Of a stretch of 40,734 bases of DNA, positions 7,531 through 15,109 are shown in pieces (positions within the stretch are counted from its first letter, which is position 1; the number at the start of each line of letters is the position of its first letter). The notes beneath the pieces were generated by a model. That model was not told the origin of the DNA. It searched no databases and saw only the letters and a program-made list of their open reading frames with translations. A program made the translations under genes and the position numbers. The DNA comes from Mucilaginibacter_A sp050954865 (GTDB taxonomy: Bacteria; Bacteroidota; Bacteroidia; Sphingobacteriales; Sphingobacteriaceae), in assembly GCA_050954865.1 (NCBI GenBank), contig JBPBQN010000246.1, positions 1 through 40,734 on the forward strand, read 5' to 3'.

Positions 7531-8904
7531 ATGGCAAAAAACAAACTTACTTTATTCATTTTTTTAGCGTTGATTTTCGGTATTGTGGCCGGATATTTTT
7601 ATAACGTCAACGCAATCAGTTCTTATAACAATAAAATTTTTCAGGCCGAAAACCAGGTGAAAACCATTCAGTTGCAAATGCTGAATACAAAAGATACCAG
7701 TTCGGCAACTTATCAAAACCTGAAAACGCAGAAAGCGGCGCAAAACACCATCCGCAAAGAAAACGACACCATCCGCGAAAGCAAACTGGAATATTTTACG
7801 GTTTTAAGCGACATTTTTTTAAGGCTGATTAAAATGATTGTTGCGCCCTTGGTGTTTACAACTTTGGTAGTTGGCGTGGCAAAAGTGGGCGATATTAAAG
7901 CCGTTGGCCGGATTGGCGGCAAAACAATGCTGTGGTTTATCAGCGCTACGCTGGTTTCGCTGTTGCTGGGCATGGTTTTGGTCAACTTTTTTCAGCCTGG
8001 AAAATCCATGCATTTAACTTTGCCGGATGAACATTTGCAATCCGGAATTCAAAAAACGGCTTTATCGCTGCGGGATTTTTTATCGCACGTTTTCCCAAAA
8101 AGCTTTGTAGAAGCGATGGCCAATAACGAGATTTTGCAGATTGTAGTGTTTTCGCTTTTTTTCGGTGTAGCTACGGCAGCCATTGGCGAAAAAGGCGAAA
8201 TTGTAATCAAAGCGATGGATGCCATTGCACACGTTATCCTTAAAATAACAACTTACGTAATGTATGTGGCGCCGCTGGCCGTTTTTGGGGCGATGACGGC
8301 CATTGTGGCCAAACAAGGTTTAAGCGTAATTGCCACCTATGCTGTTTTTATCAGTGAATTTTATTTTGCGCTGATTATGTTGTGGCTGGTGCTGGTGCTG
8401 GCCGGATTTACCGTTTTAAAACAACGCGTTTTTACGTTAGTCAATAGTTTAAAAGATGCAATGCTGATTGCATTCAGCACTTCTACCAGTGAAGCCGCTT
8501 ATCCGCGCACCTTGATTGAATTGGAAAGATTTGGCTGCAAAGATAAAATTGTAAGTTTTGTGCTACCGCTGGGTTATTCTTTTAACCTGGATGGCTCGAT
8601 GATGTACATGACTTTTGCTTCGCTGTTTCTGGCGCAATCTTACAATATTCATCTGTCGTTTCAGCAGCAGTTATCCATGCTTTTAGTGCTGATGCTTACG
8701 AGTAAAGGCGTTGCAGGCGTGCCGCGCGCATCTTTAGTAGTCATTGCCGGAACAATTTCCAGTTTTAACATTCCGGAAGCCGGCCTAGCACTTTTGATTG
8801 GTATTGATCCGCTGCTGGATATGGGCAGATCAGCAACCAACGTGCTGGGAAATGCCATGGCAACAGCCGTTGTTAGCAAATGGGAAGGAGAGTTAGAAGG
8901 CTAA
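7531..8904 (+). CDS. SDF-family dicarboxylate/amino-acid:cation symporter
   Basis: 457-residue inner-membrane secondary transporter coupling glutamate/aspartate or C4-dicarboxylate uptake to Na+ or H+. Family hallmarks are RLIKMIVAPLVFTTLVVGVA (helix 2 region), the STSTSEAAYPRTL serine-rich hairpin, NLDGSMMYM, and DMGRSATNVLGNAMATAVV in the last helices. The loop between helices 1 and 2 is enlarged to about 75 residues of charged, coiled-coil-like sequence (about 27-95), longer than in DctA/GltP. Substrate cannot be assigned. The codons for YAVFIS carry a dispersed-motif core (8339-8350). A hairpin made from two motif copies follows the stop codon. Confidence 0.92.
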   Translation: MAKNKLTLFIFLALIFGIVAGYFYNVNAISSYNNKIFQAENQVKTIQLQMLNTKDTSSATYQNLKTQKAAQNTIRKENDTIRESKLEYFTVLSDIFLRLIKMIVAPLVFTTLVVGVAKVGDIKAVGRIGGKTMLWFISATLVSLLLGMVLVNFFQPGKSMHLTLPDEHLQSGIQKTALSLRDFLSHVFPKSFVEAMANNEILQIVVFSLFFGVATAAIGEKGEIVIKAMDAIAHVILKITTYVMYVAPLAVFGAMTAIVAKQGLSVIATYAVFISEFYFALIMLWLVLVLAGFTVLKQRVFTLVNSLKDAMLIAFSTSTSEAAYPRTLIELERFGCKDKIVSFVLPLGYSFNLDGSMMYMTFASLFLAQSYNIHLSFQQQLSMLLVLMLTSKGVAGVPRASLVVIAGTISSFNIPEAGLALLIGIDPLLDMGRSATNVLGNAMATAVVSKWEGELEG

Positions 8905-8962
8905 TTTAGGTTGATAAAAGAAGAATCGGCTTTAAATACAATGCTTCTTTTATCAACCTAAA
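8905..8962. terminator. Bidirectional hairpin built from two inverted motif copies
   Basis: A 19-bp perfect stem (8905-8923 with 8944-8962) and a 20-base loop sit between convergent genes. The two arms are copies of the dispersed motif: 8913-8927 (core 11/12) and 8940-8954 (core 12/12, minus strand). The motif supplies the T-rich tract, so the pair probably works as a terminator in both directions. Confidence 0.8.
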
Positions 8963-8968
8963 AATGTT

Positions 8969-9841
8969 TTATGCGGAGCGTTTTGCAACGCACATCAGCG
9001 ACAATGCGCTTTCCGGAGAGGATGGATTTCTGAAAGATAAAATGTTACCCAAACGATATTTTAAATCTGCTTTGCCGGTTTTACCTTCAAAAATAGATTT
9101 TCCTAATTTATGGTTATGCGGAAAAACGTTCACCTTAAAACCATGCGGTTCTAAAATACTTTCGAACATTTCTTTTTTAACGCCATGGCCTGGTTTGTGG
9201 TGAATTTCGCAAGCCAAACCCCATTTTTGCTGATCAGCAGATTTATGGAAACCATGACCCGTAATGCGGTAATACAGCAATCTGGCTTGCCACAGCACCA
9301 TCGCTGCACCTTTATAATTCCAGGCAGAATACTGCGGATCATGATCGGTTATCAAAACGCCACCTGGTTTTACCAATCGGGCTGCTTCTTTCAGCACAGA
9401 TTCCATGTTTTCGCAATGATGCAACGTAGCGTTTAAAGTCACCACATCTGCAATGCCGGATTTAAACGGAAGATTATTTGCATCGGCCAAAACCGGCGTA
9501 TAACCCAGCTGCCCGGCCAGTTCTAATGATTTTGGCGCTACATCAACCCCAATCAAATACTTGGGTTTGCCTTGTAAAGTAGCATAAATATTTCCCGGAC
9601 CGCAGCCAATATCAATAACCACTTTATCCGTCCAATCGCCAACGGCTTCCTGCCAACGACTTTTAAAAGATTTGCCGCGATGACAATATTTTAAATATTC
9701 TGCGGCCCATTCTTCCTGTCCAAAATAATAAGCGTTTGCATGTAATGCTTTTGATTTTCTGAGAATCGGAAACTCAAGGTAATTTCCATTGTCTGTAAAT
9801 GCAGCATCAGGTTGTAAAAGATGAGAGATGTCGGCTGTCAT
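8969..9841 (-). CDS. Class I SAM-dependent methyltransferase
   Basis: 290 residues. Motif I VVIDIGCGPGN (74-84), the acidic ribose-binding GVDVAPKSLELA (98-109), ADANNLPF and LNATLHHCENMESVLKEAARLVKPGG define a Methyltransf_11-type Rossmann fold. The N-terminal 70 residues and the C-terminal region after position 200 would provide substrate specificity; the substrate is unknown. Similar enzymes sit in glycan, quinone and lipid pathways. ATG start at 9839-9841 is clear. Convergent with the symporter, sharing the hairpin terminator. Confidence 0.9.
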   Translation of the reverse strand: MTADISHLLQPDAAFTDNGNYLEFPILRKSKALHANAYYFGQEEWAAEYLKYCHRGKSFKSRWQEAVGDWTDKVVIDIGCGPGNIYATLQGKPKYLIGVDVAPKSLELAGQLGYTPVLADANNLPFKSGIADVVTLNATLHHCENMESVLKEAARLVKPGGVLITDHDPQYSAWNYKGAAMVLWQARLLYYRITGHGFHKSADQQKWGLACEIHHKPGHGVKKEMFESILEPHGFKVNVFPHNHKLGKSIFEGKTGKADLKYRLGNILSFRNPSSPESALSLMCVAKRSA

Positions 9842-10156
9842 GAAATGTGTAAGTATTAAATTATTGTATCTGCAAAAAATTAATTAATAATTAATAAATA
9901 TGTTAATTAAAGCCTGTTTTTGTACGCAATTTATAGTGAAAAGGTACAAAGTTGTATCACTTTAGCAAAGATGATATTTTTAATGATTTACATCAATAGA
10001 AGCATCATTTAAAAGAGCTATGGCAATGGCAAACAATTTCTATATTGATAAATCATATCACTAATTTTAACCTGATAAAAACAGCATCAGCAAATCAAAA
10101 TTTTGCATAATGATTTTTTAAGTCGAATTTTGGACAGAAATACTATCCTCCAAAAA
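9842..10156. other. Intergenic region between divergent genes
   Basis: 315 bases, AT-rich, presumably holding promoters for the methyltransferase and the 10157 gene. It carries one exact dispersed-motif copy at 10074-10088 and a degenerate remnant near 9996-10004 that keeps only AGAAGCATC. No small gene seen. Confidence 0.6.
10074..10088 (+). repeat. Dispersed motif copy, exact 15-mer
   Basis: Exact ACAG-type copy upstream of the 10157 gene; an inverted ACAG copy lies just after that gene (10664-10678), so the gene is bracketed. Confidence 0.9.
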
Positions 10157-10657
10157 ATGTCTGATCGTTATAAAAAAACATTCCTTGCGCTAAGTGTTGT
10201 TGTTCCGTTTATGCTTTACTGCGTTTATTATTATGGAATGATGATTAGCGATGCGCCTTTTAAATTTTCTGAATTTGAATACCTGAATTTCAAATACGGA
10301 GCAGGACGGAATCTCAACAATTCTTACGATTCCAGAACCGGCCGGTATCAATATGTAAACAACCATGATTCTTTGGTGGTAAAAACAGTACGGTTAAATA
10401 AAGATGATTTATTGTACTTGCACCGCAAAGCTGCAACATTGGGTTTTTGGGATTTTCCGAAAGAGATAACCAACACAACAGAAGATATGGTGCATAAATC
10501 GCCGCATTATTTTTTTGCTTTTCATTATAAGCGAAAAACAAAACAGGTAATGTTTGATGAGGCTTTTAATGGCGATACGCGCTTAAAAGATGCCGCCATG
10601 CAGTTGGCCAAAGAAATTGTGCAGCGTTTATCTGATGCGGAAGACCGATCAAAATAA
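10157..10657 (+). CDS. Hypothetical membrane-anchored protein
   Basis: 166 residues from the ATG at 10157; an upstream TTG (10103) would add 18 residues without improving the protein. One transmembrane helix (about 8-30, TFLALSVVVPFMLYCVYYYG) anchors a soluble domain containing LRKDDLLYLHRK-like and GFWDFPKEITNT segments and ending in AMQLAKEIVQRL. I do not recognise the domain. The soluble part probably faces the periplasm. Inverted copies of the dispersed motif flank it on both sides. A partial motif (core 11/12, 10380-10391) lies inside it. Confidence 0.65.
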   Translation: MSDRYKKTFLALSVVVPFMLYCVYYYGMMISDAPFKFSEFEYLNFKYGAGRNLNNSYDSRTGRYQYVNNHDSLVVKTVRLNKDDLLYLHRKAATLGFWDFPKEITNTTEDMVHKSPHYFFAFHYKRKTKQVMFDEAFNGDTRLKDAAMQLAKEIVQRLSDAEDRSK

Positions 10658-10663
10658 GCTGAC

Positions 10664-10678
10664 AATACTGTTTTTATC
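10664..10678 (-). repeat. Dispersed motif copy in the rplU upstream region
   Basis: Perfect core 10665-10676 (ACAG type, minus strand), 7 bases after the stop codon of the preceding gene and about 20 bases before the -7 element of rplU, so it covers the place expected for the -33 element. Confidence 0.85.
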
Positions 10679-10693
10679 AATCAAAAATTTAAC

Positions 10694-10701
10694 TATATTT
10701 G
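10694..10701 (+). promoter_or_regulatory. -7 promoter element of rplU-rpmA
   Basis: TATATTTG, a perfect TAnnTTTG match, 27 bases before the rplU ATG. The -33 region falls in the T-run of the adjacent dispersed motif. Confidence 0.7.
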
Positions 10702-10728
10702 CGCCTCATTTAAAAAAATTATTTAACA

Positions 10729-11037
10729 ATGTACGCAATAGTAAGTATAGCCGGACAGCAATTTAAAGTTGCTAAAGACCAGAAGCTTTTTGTGCACCGT
10801 TTGCAAGGAGAAGAAGGCGCTAGTATTGAATTTGACCAGGTATTGTTAGCAGAAAACGAAGGTAATTTCTCAATCGGAAGCGGTTTGGAAAATGCACGTG
10901 TTTCTGCTAAAATCGTGTCTCATTTAAAAGGTGATAAAGTTATCGTTTTCAAAAAGAAACGCCGTAAAGGTTACAAAAAGAAAAACGGTCACCGTCAGCA
11001 ATTTACTAAAATCGAGATCACCGGAATCACTTTATAA
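10729..11037 (+). CDS. rplU: 50S ribosomal protein L21
   Basis: 102 residues, normal length for L21, which binds 23S rRNA in the large subunit. MYAIVSIAGQQFKVAKDQ at the N-terminus and the basic KVIVFKKKRRKGYKKKNGHRQQFT segment near the C-terminus are diagnostic. It is first in the universally conserved rplU-rpmA pair, with a 50-base gap to rpmA. Promoter with a clear TAnnTTTG element upstream. Confidence 0.98.
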   Translation: MYAIVSIAGQQFKVAKDQKLFVHRLQGEEGASIEFDQVLLAENEGNFSIGSGLENARVSAKIVSHLKGDKVIVFKKKRRKGYKKKNGHRQQFTKIEITGITL

Positions 11038-11087
11038 TTGATTTAAAAACCTGAGCTGCTTGCAGTTCTTCAAAAAATTAATAAAAA

Positions 11088-11498
11088 ATGGCACATAAAA
11101 AAGGCGCGGGTAGTTCCAGAAACGGTCGCGAATCACATAGCAAACGTTTAGGTATTAAAATATTTGGTGGTCAGTTAGCAATTGCTGGTAACATCATCGT
11201 TCGCCAGCGCGGCACCCCGCACAATCCAGACAAAAATGTAGGTATTGGTAAAGATCATACCTTGTTTGCTTTGGTTGATGGACACGTGGTGTTTAAAAAG
11301 AAAGCAGATAACCGTTCATATGTTTCTGTTATTCCTTTTGAAACTGCTGATGTAGCACAAGCAATTACTACAGCTCCAATTGCTTTAACTGAAAGCGTTG
11401 ATGCACATCCATCCGTAGTAACACCAGAAGGAAATTTAGTTGATGAAGCAACTTCTGCTACAGAAACTGAAGGCGAAGAAGAAGCAGTTTCCGCTTAA
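11088..11498 (+). CDS. rpmA: 50S ribosomal protein L27 with C-terminal extension
   Basis: 136 residues. The first ~84 (MAHKKGAGSSRNGRESHSKR ... DNRSYVSVIPF) are a canonical L27, which reaches toward the peptidyl-transferase centre. A further ~52 residues, Ala/Thr/Glu-rich and ending in TEGEEEAVSA, are not part of normal L27 (about 85-90 residues). The frame is open with no sign of frameshift, so the tail appears genuinely translated. No N-terminal cleavage sequence of the Firmicutes type is present. Follows rplU; the stop codon overlaps a dispersed-motif copy, and a strong terminator follows. Confidence 0.96.
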   Translation: MAHKKGAGSSRNGRESHSKRLGIKIFGGQLAIAGNIIVRQRGTPHNPDKNVGIGKDHTLFALVDGHVVFKKKADNRSYVSVIPFETADVAQAITTAPIALTESVDAHPSVVTPEGNLVDEATSATETEGEEEAVSA

Positions 11499-11511
11499 TA
11501 CTTCTTTTATC
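11497..11511 (-). repeat. Dispersed motif copy overlapping the rpmA stop
   Basis: Perfect core 11498-11509 (GAAG type, minus strand). Its first base is the last A of the rpmA TAA stop. Confidence 0.85.
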
Positions 11512-11515
11512 CTAT

Positions 11516-11555
11516 AAAAAAGCCCTGACTTGAGAAATCGAGTCAGGGCTTTTTT
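11516..11555 (+). terminator. Intrinsic terminator of rplU-rpmA
   Basis: A strong inverted repeat (AGCCCTGACT with AGTCAGGGCT, extended by A/T pairs to 15 bp; 10-base loop) ends in a T-run 18 bases after the rpmA stop. Confidence 0.92.
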
Positions 11556-11657
11556 ATGTTGACAGAAGTGAAATTATAACTCAACTCTGCTGCGTCTGTT
11601 TCGTATAAAGTTTATCTGTTATAATTATAACCAAATGTTTTTACTAAATTTTTGTAA

Positions 11658-12035
11658 ATGTATTTTCTAATATATAGTAGTTATGCCATAGTTGATTTTA
11701 CGCATGATAATTTAAAAGATTTGTTAATTCAAGCACGCGGGAAAAATAAAAACTTGGATATAACTGGAATGCTACTTTATTTAGAAGGGAAATTTATACA
11801 GTTTTTAGAAGGTGAAGAAGAAAAGGTAAAGGCTTTGTATAACGAAATTTACCATGATGTCCGGCATCAAAGCGTTGTCATCTTAAAGGATAGTCATTCG
11901 GAAAACCGATTATTTGCAGATTGGTCGATGGCATTTAGTTCTGTCACGCCTGAAGAATTAGCAAGCCAGGAAGGTTTTAAAAAATTAAACTCATTTTCGG
12001 CATTACAAATCTTTAAAAAACTTTCTGCAGATTAG
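11658..12035 (+). CDS. BLUF-domain blue-light photoreceptor
   Basis: 125 residues, essentially a single BLUF domain binding FAD and sensing blue light. Key residues are present: Tyr6 in LIYSS, Asn30, Gln48 in FIQFLEG, and Trp89/Met91 in DWSMAF (assigned by comparison with Slr1694/AppA). ITGMLLY and the ALYNEIYHDVRH helix fit the fold. No GGDEF, EAL or DNA-binding output domain is fused, so signalling must go through a partner, none of which is obvious nearby. Monocistronic by position, with its own upstream region after the rpmA terminator. Confidence 0.93.
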   Translation: MYFLIYSSYAIVDFTHDNLKDLLIQARGKNKNLDITGMLLYLEGKFIQFLEGEEEKVKALYNEIYHDVRHQSVVILKDSHSENRLFADWSMAFSSVTPEELASQEGFKKLNSFSALQIFKKLSAD

Positions 12036-12067
12036 GTTAATTTCCCCTCACTAACAACATTAAAAAA

Positions 12068-13300
12068 TCAATCTTTATACTTTCTGATTTTTAGTTCAGC
12101 ATACAGGAAATCCACTATTTTTTTTGAAGCATCACCGTTATAATTTCCCCAGAACCGGTTTCTTATTGTACTAATCTTATTATTACTTTCTATCTTAATT
12201 TTTTTATCAAAAATCTTATAAAGATCCTGACTGTTCCTTACTATAATACCTGCTACATTTTCTAAATATGGATAATTAAAATCACGGGTATTAACGTATC
12301 GATCATAATCAAATGGGTAAAGTATAACTTCTTTCCCGGGCATTAGTATATAATCATAAAGAATAGAAGAGTAATCTGTAATAAGCGTATGTGTATATGA
12401 TAAAATACTGTATACATCAATATTACCATGTAAAAGAATGATATTTGATAATTTTGTTATTTCATTGATATGAGGCGTATTAACATGAAGTTTAAGGATT
12501 AGAAGAGCATTGTTAACAAGCAGAATACCATTTAAAACAGAAAAATCAATTTTTGTATCCTTGAGAAAATCAATAGAATCACGCCAAGTAGGCATATAAA
12601 TATATACCTTATTATAATTTTTCATTATTTCTAGCAACTGTAATGTATCCTCCCGTTCATATTTCTGAATGAAACGTAAGCGCTCATCTTCAGCAGCTAA
12701 TAAAATATCGTTTCTGGAGTAGCCGAAATTAAGACATTTTTTAAGTGGTATACGAAAGGCTGTTGAAAATGGAATTGATTGAAATTCGGTAGAAGAAATA
12801 AACCAAGTTGGTCTTTTATATAGCCAAGGCATATTTACCCGATAAAAAAAACTTTTCTTTTGGTAGCGTTCGGCAAGGGTTCCCCGATCTATATTAAACT
12901 CGATTTTTTTTAACCCTACTCCGTGCCATAAATTTACAAGAATAGCACAACCACTAGTATAATAATTGATATCGGCAGAGTAAGCATTGTAAAAATAAAC
13001 CTTTGCAGTAATGCAATGCCATATTGCTACACGGCTATTTTTCATGTAAACCTTTAAGCCAATTTTATTAAGATGAAAATAGATACCAGGATCAGAAGTA
13101 ATATATATAGCTTTTATATCAGGGCAATGTTGATTTACATAAATAAACAAGTATTTAGGATTATCATTAAAAGCATCTACAATATAATTAGCAAAAACCC
13201 ACTTTTTTTTATCACGGGGAATTAAAAAAGACAGCAAATACAGGCTATAATTACATAGTACTCGATAAAACAATAATAAACACTCTTTTAATTTAAACAA
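12068..13300 (-). CDS. CDP-glycerol/CDP-ribitol glycerophosphotransferase family protein (TagF/TagB-like)
   Basis: 410 residues. The C-terminal Glyphos_transf domain shows NLWHGVGLKK (about 123-132), YMPTWRDS, LLHGNIDVYSILSYTHTLITDYSSILYDY and the LPGKEVILYPFDYDRY-like block, all typical of enzymes moving polyol phosphate from CDP-glycerol or CDP-ribitol onto a glycan. N-terminal SFLIPRDKKKWVFANYI...NPKYLF also fits TagB/TarL. The only start in frame after the upstream stop is TTG (13298-13300). It lies 28 bases downstream of the CDP-polyol synthase gene, forming an operon. It is AT-rich and has no dispersed-motif copy, consistent with acquisition from outside. Confidence 0.9.
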   Translation of the reverse strand: MFKLKECLLLFYRVLCNYSLYLLSFLIPRDKKKWVFANYIVDAFNDNPKYLFIYVNQHCPDIKAIYITSDPGIYFHLNKIGLKVYMKNSRVAIWHCITAKVYFYNAYSADINYYTSGCAILVNLWHGVGLKKIEFNIDRGTLAERYQKKSFFYRVNMPWLYKRPTWFISSTEFQSIPFSTAFRIPLKKCLNFGYSRNDILLAAEDERLRFIQKYEREDTLQLLEIMKNYNKVYIYMPTWRDSIDFLKDTKIDFSVLNGILLVNNALLILKLHVNTPHINEITKLSNIILLHGNIDVYSILSYTHTLITDYSSILYDYILMPGKEVILYPFDYDRYVNTRDFNYPYLENVAGIIVRNSQDLYKIFDKKIKIESNNKISTIRNRFWGNYNGDASKKIVDFLYAELKIRKYKD

Positions 13301-13328
13301 AGGTTACTTATAATATCGTATTGTAATT

Positions 13329-14708
13329 TTAAAGTTCTGATAACTTAACATCAATTATTTGTCCGGAATGTTCTGATAAAATAGTAGATATTGAAGCATT
13401 TGCAACCGTATCTGCAGACAAAAGTGTATTTAAGTTTTCATTGCCAAAGTTCTTGATTCTCATTGGTGTATGTGTACGCTCCGGGTTAATACAATTCACC
13501 TTGATTTTGAAATCGTCCCACTCCTGGGAAATAGCTTGAACAAAATTTACAACAGCAGCTTTGGAAGAAGAATAAAGGCTGTAATATGCACGTCCTCTCG
13601 TATATGAACTTGAAGTAAAGAACAGCAGATGTCCCTGGCTTTTCTTTAAATAGCTAAAACTTTCAAGAGCTACATGAATCATTCCTAAGTAATTCGTGTT
13701 TAAAGACTCCAATATTTGTTCATACTTCATGTTCATCAAAGGTTCTTTGTTTAAAATGGCAGCAGTATTTACTACAAAATCAATTTTGCCTTCCTTCTGA
13801 TATACATTTTTCAAAGCTTCTGCAACACTTGTTCTGGAACAGATATCAACATTGCCGGAATTTCTTGAAAAACAATAGGTTATGGCATCATTGTTAGAAG
13901 CAATATCAATGATGCTTTTTCCAATCCCGTAACTTCCTCCAAATACTACCAATACCTTGTCTTTCAAACATGCAAAATCAGTAACAGACCAATTTGTAAA
14001 AACAGAAGTTTTTAACTGAAATAACCTGTCTAACAAATAAGTGTCTTCTTTATAGGTAAGTTTCATGTTTGATTCCTCTCCCTTAACTACAAAAATTGGT
14101 TCTGAAGGAACATATTTTTTAACTACACCGCAATCATCGGTAGATTTAAAGTTCGGATCTTTAAAAGCATTTTGGTAAGCTTTCTTTATTAATTTTAAAC
14201 TAAAGGCCTGTGGAGTTTGCCCACGCATCAATTTGCTGCGGTCGGGTATGGTTTCAATTTCACTATCTTCAAGTGTAACTTGGATTATAGTGTCAACAGC
14301 AGGAATTGCAACATCTACTGCCCGATAACCGCTAACCAATGCCTCAATTACTTCATCAATAATATGTTCTGAAACAAGTGGCCGAACAGCATCATGAAAA
14401 ATAAGATAGCAATCCTCCTCGTGTTCATAAGCATTGATTGCACTCCAGGTTGACATGTACCTTTCGTTACCACCAAATAAAATTTTTTTAACCTTAGTAA
14501 AGGTATTTCTATTTACGCTTTCTTCAATCATTCCTATAAAATCAGAATGACTAACTACCGCGATTTCATCAATTTTTTTATGCTTTTGAAAAATATCTAA
14601 AGTATGTTCTAAAACAGTTTTCCCCGCGACTTTAAAAAACTGTTTAGGCAGCTCCAAATTTACACGGGTTCCAATTCCGCCAGCTAAAATGACTGCAATA
14701 TTTCTCAT
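13329..14708 (-). CDS. Bifunctional ribulose-5-phosphate reductase / CDP-ribitol pyrophosphorylase (Bcs1/TarIJ-like)
   Basis: 459 residues from the ATG (a TTG three codons upstream is possible). Residues 1-230 are an IspD/TarI-type cytidylyltransferase: VILAGGIGTR with LPKQFFKVAGKTVLEHTL, FHDAVRPLVS and RGQTPQAF. Residues 245-459 are a short-chain dehydrogenase with the glycine-rich VVFGGSYGIGKSI and the catalytic Y-SSS-K in SLYSSSKAAV. This order matches Haemophilus influenzae Bcs1, which reduces ribulose 5-phosphate and makes CDP-ribitol. It would feed the adjacent glycerophosphotransferase with donor. CDP-ribitol is the favoured product; other CDP-alditols are possible. Confidence 0.88.
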   Translation of the reverse strand: MRNIAVILAGGIGTRVNLELPKQFFKVAGKTVLEHTLDIFQKHKKIDEIAVVSHSDFIGMIEESVNRNTFTKVKKILFGGNERYMSTWSAINAYEHEEDCYLIFHDAVRPLVSEHIIDEVIEALVSGYRAVDVAIPAVDTIIQVTLEDSEIETIPDRSKLMRGQTPQAFSLKLIKKAYQNAFKDPNFKSTDDCGVVKKYVPSEPIFVVKGEESNMKLTYKEDTYLLDRLFQLKTSVFTNWSVTDFACLKDKVLVVFGGSYGIGKSIIDIASNNDAITYCFSRNSGNVDICSRTSVAEALKNVYQKEGKIDFVVNTAAILNKEPLMNMKYEQILESLNTNYLGMIHVALESFSYLKKSQGHLLFFTSSSYTRGRAYYSLYSSSKAAVVNFVQAISQEWDDFKIKVNCINPERTHTPMRIKNFGNENLNTLLSADTVANASISTILSEHSGQIIDVKLSEL

Positions 14709-15109
14709 TAATTCCAATAAGTCAATAATTTAATTATAGAAAGTAGCCAATTACTGATTCCTGCTATTTGTTTATAAGGTTTATTAGTTAAAGTCTGTTT
14801 AAATTTTCTTAGAAAAAATTTACAATGCTTTTTTTATACATGTAAATTTATTTTCTTAATTAATAAGACGCAAAAAGCATGAAGTTGTGTTGATTTTTAG
14901 CTGATGAAAGAAGTATAAAAACAAGTTGAACAAATTTTAAACAGGCTTATTTATACTTAAATCTAATATAGAAATTGCTTTAGAGTGGCTAACAGGAGAG
15001 ATAAGGTTCTTTATGTATTGCTGAATTCCGATATAGAGGAGTTTCTATTTATGGTTCATATAGCTTAAGCACAGGGATATTTTGGTAAAACATTGCTAAG
15101 AATAATTCT
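14709..15109. other. Intergenic region upstream of the polyol-phosphate operon
   Basis: 401 bases, AT-rich, no gene seen. It contains two imperfect dispersed-motif cores in inverted orientation, 14825-14836 (-, 11/12) and 14905-14916 (+, 11/12), perhaps decayed copies. Confidence 0.55.
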
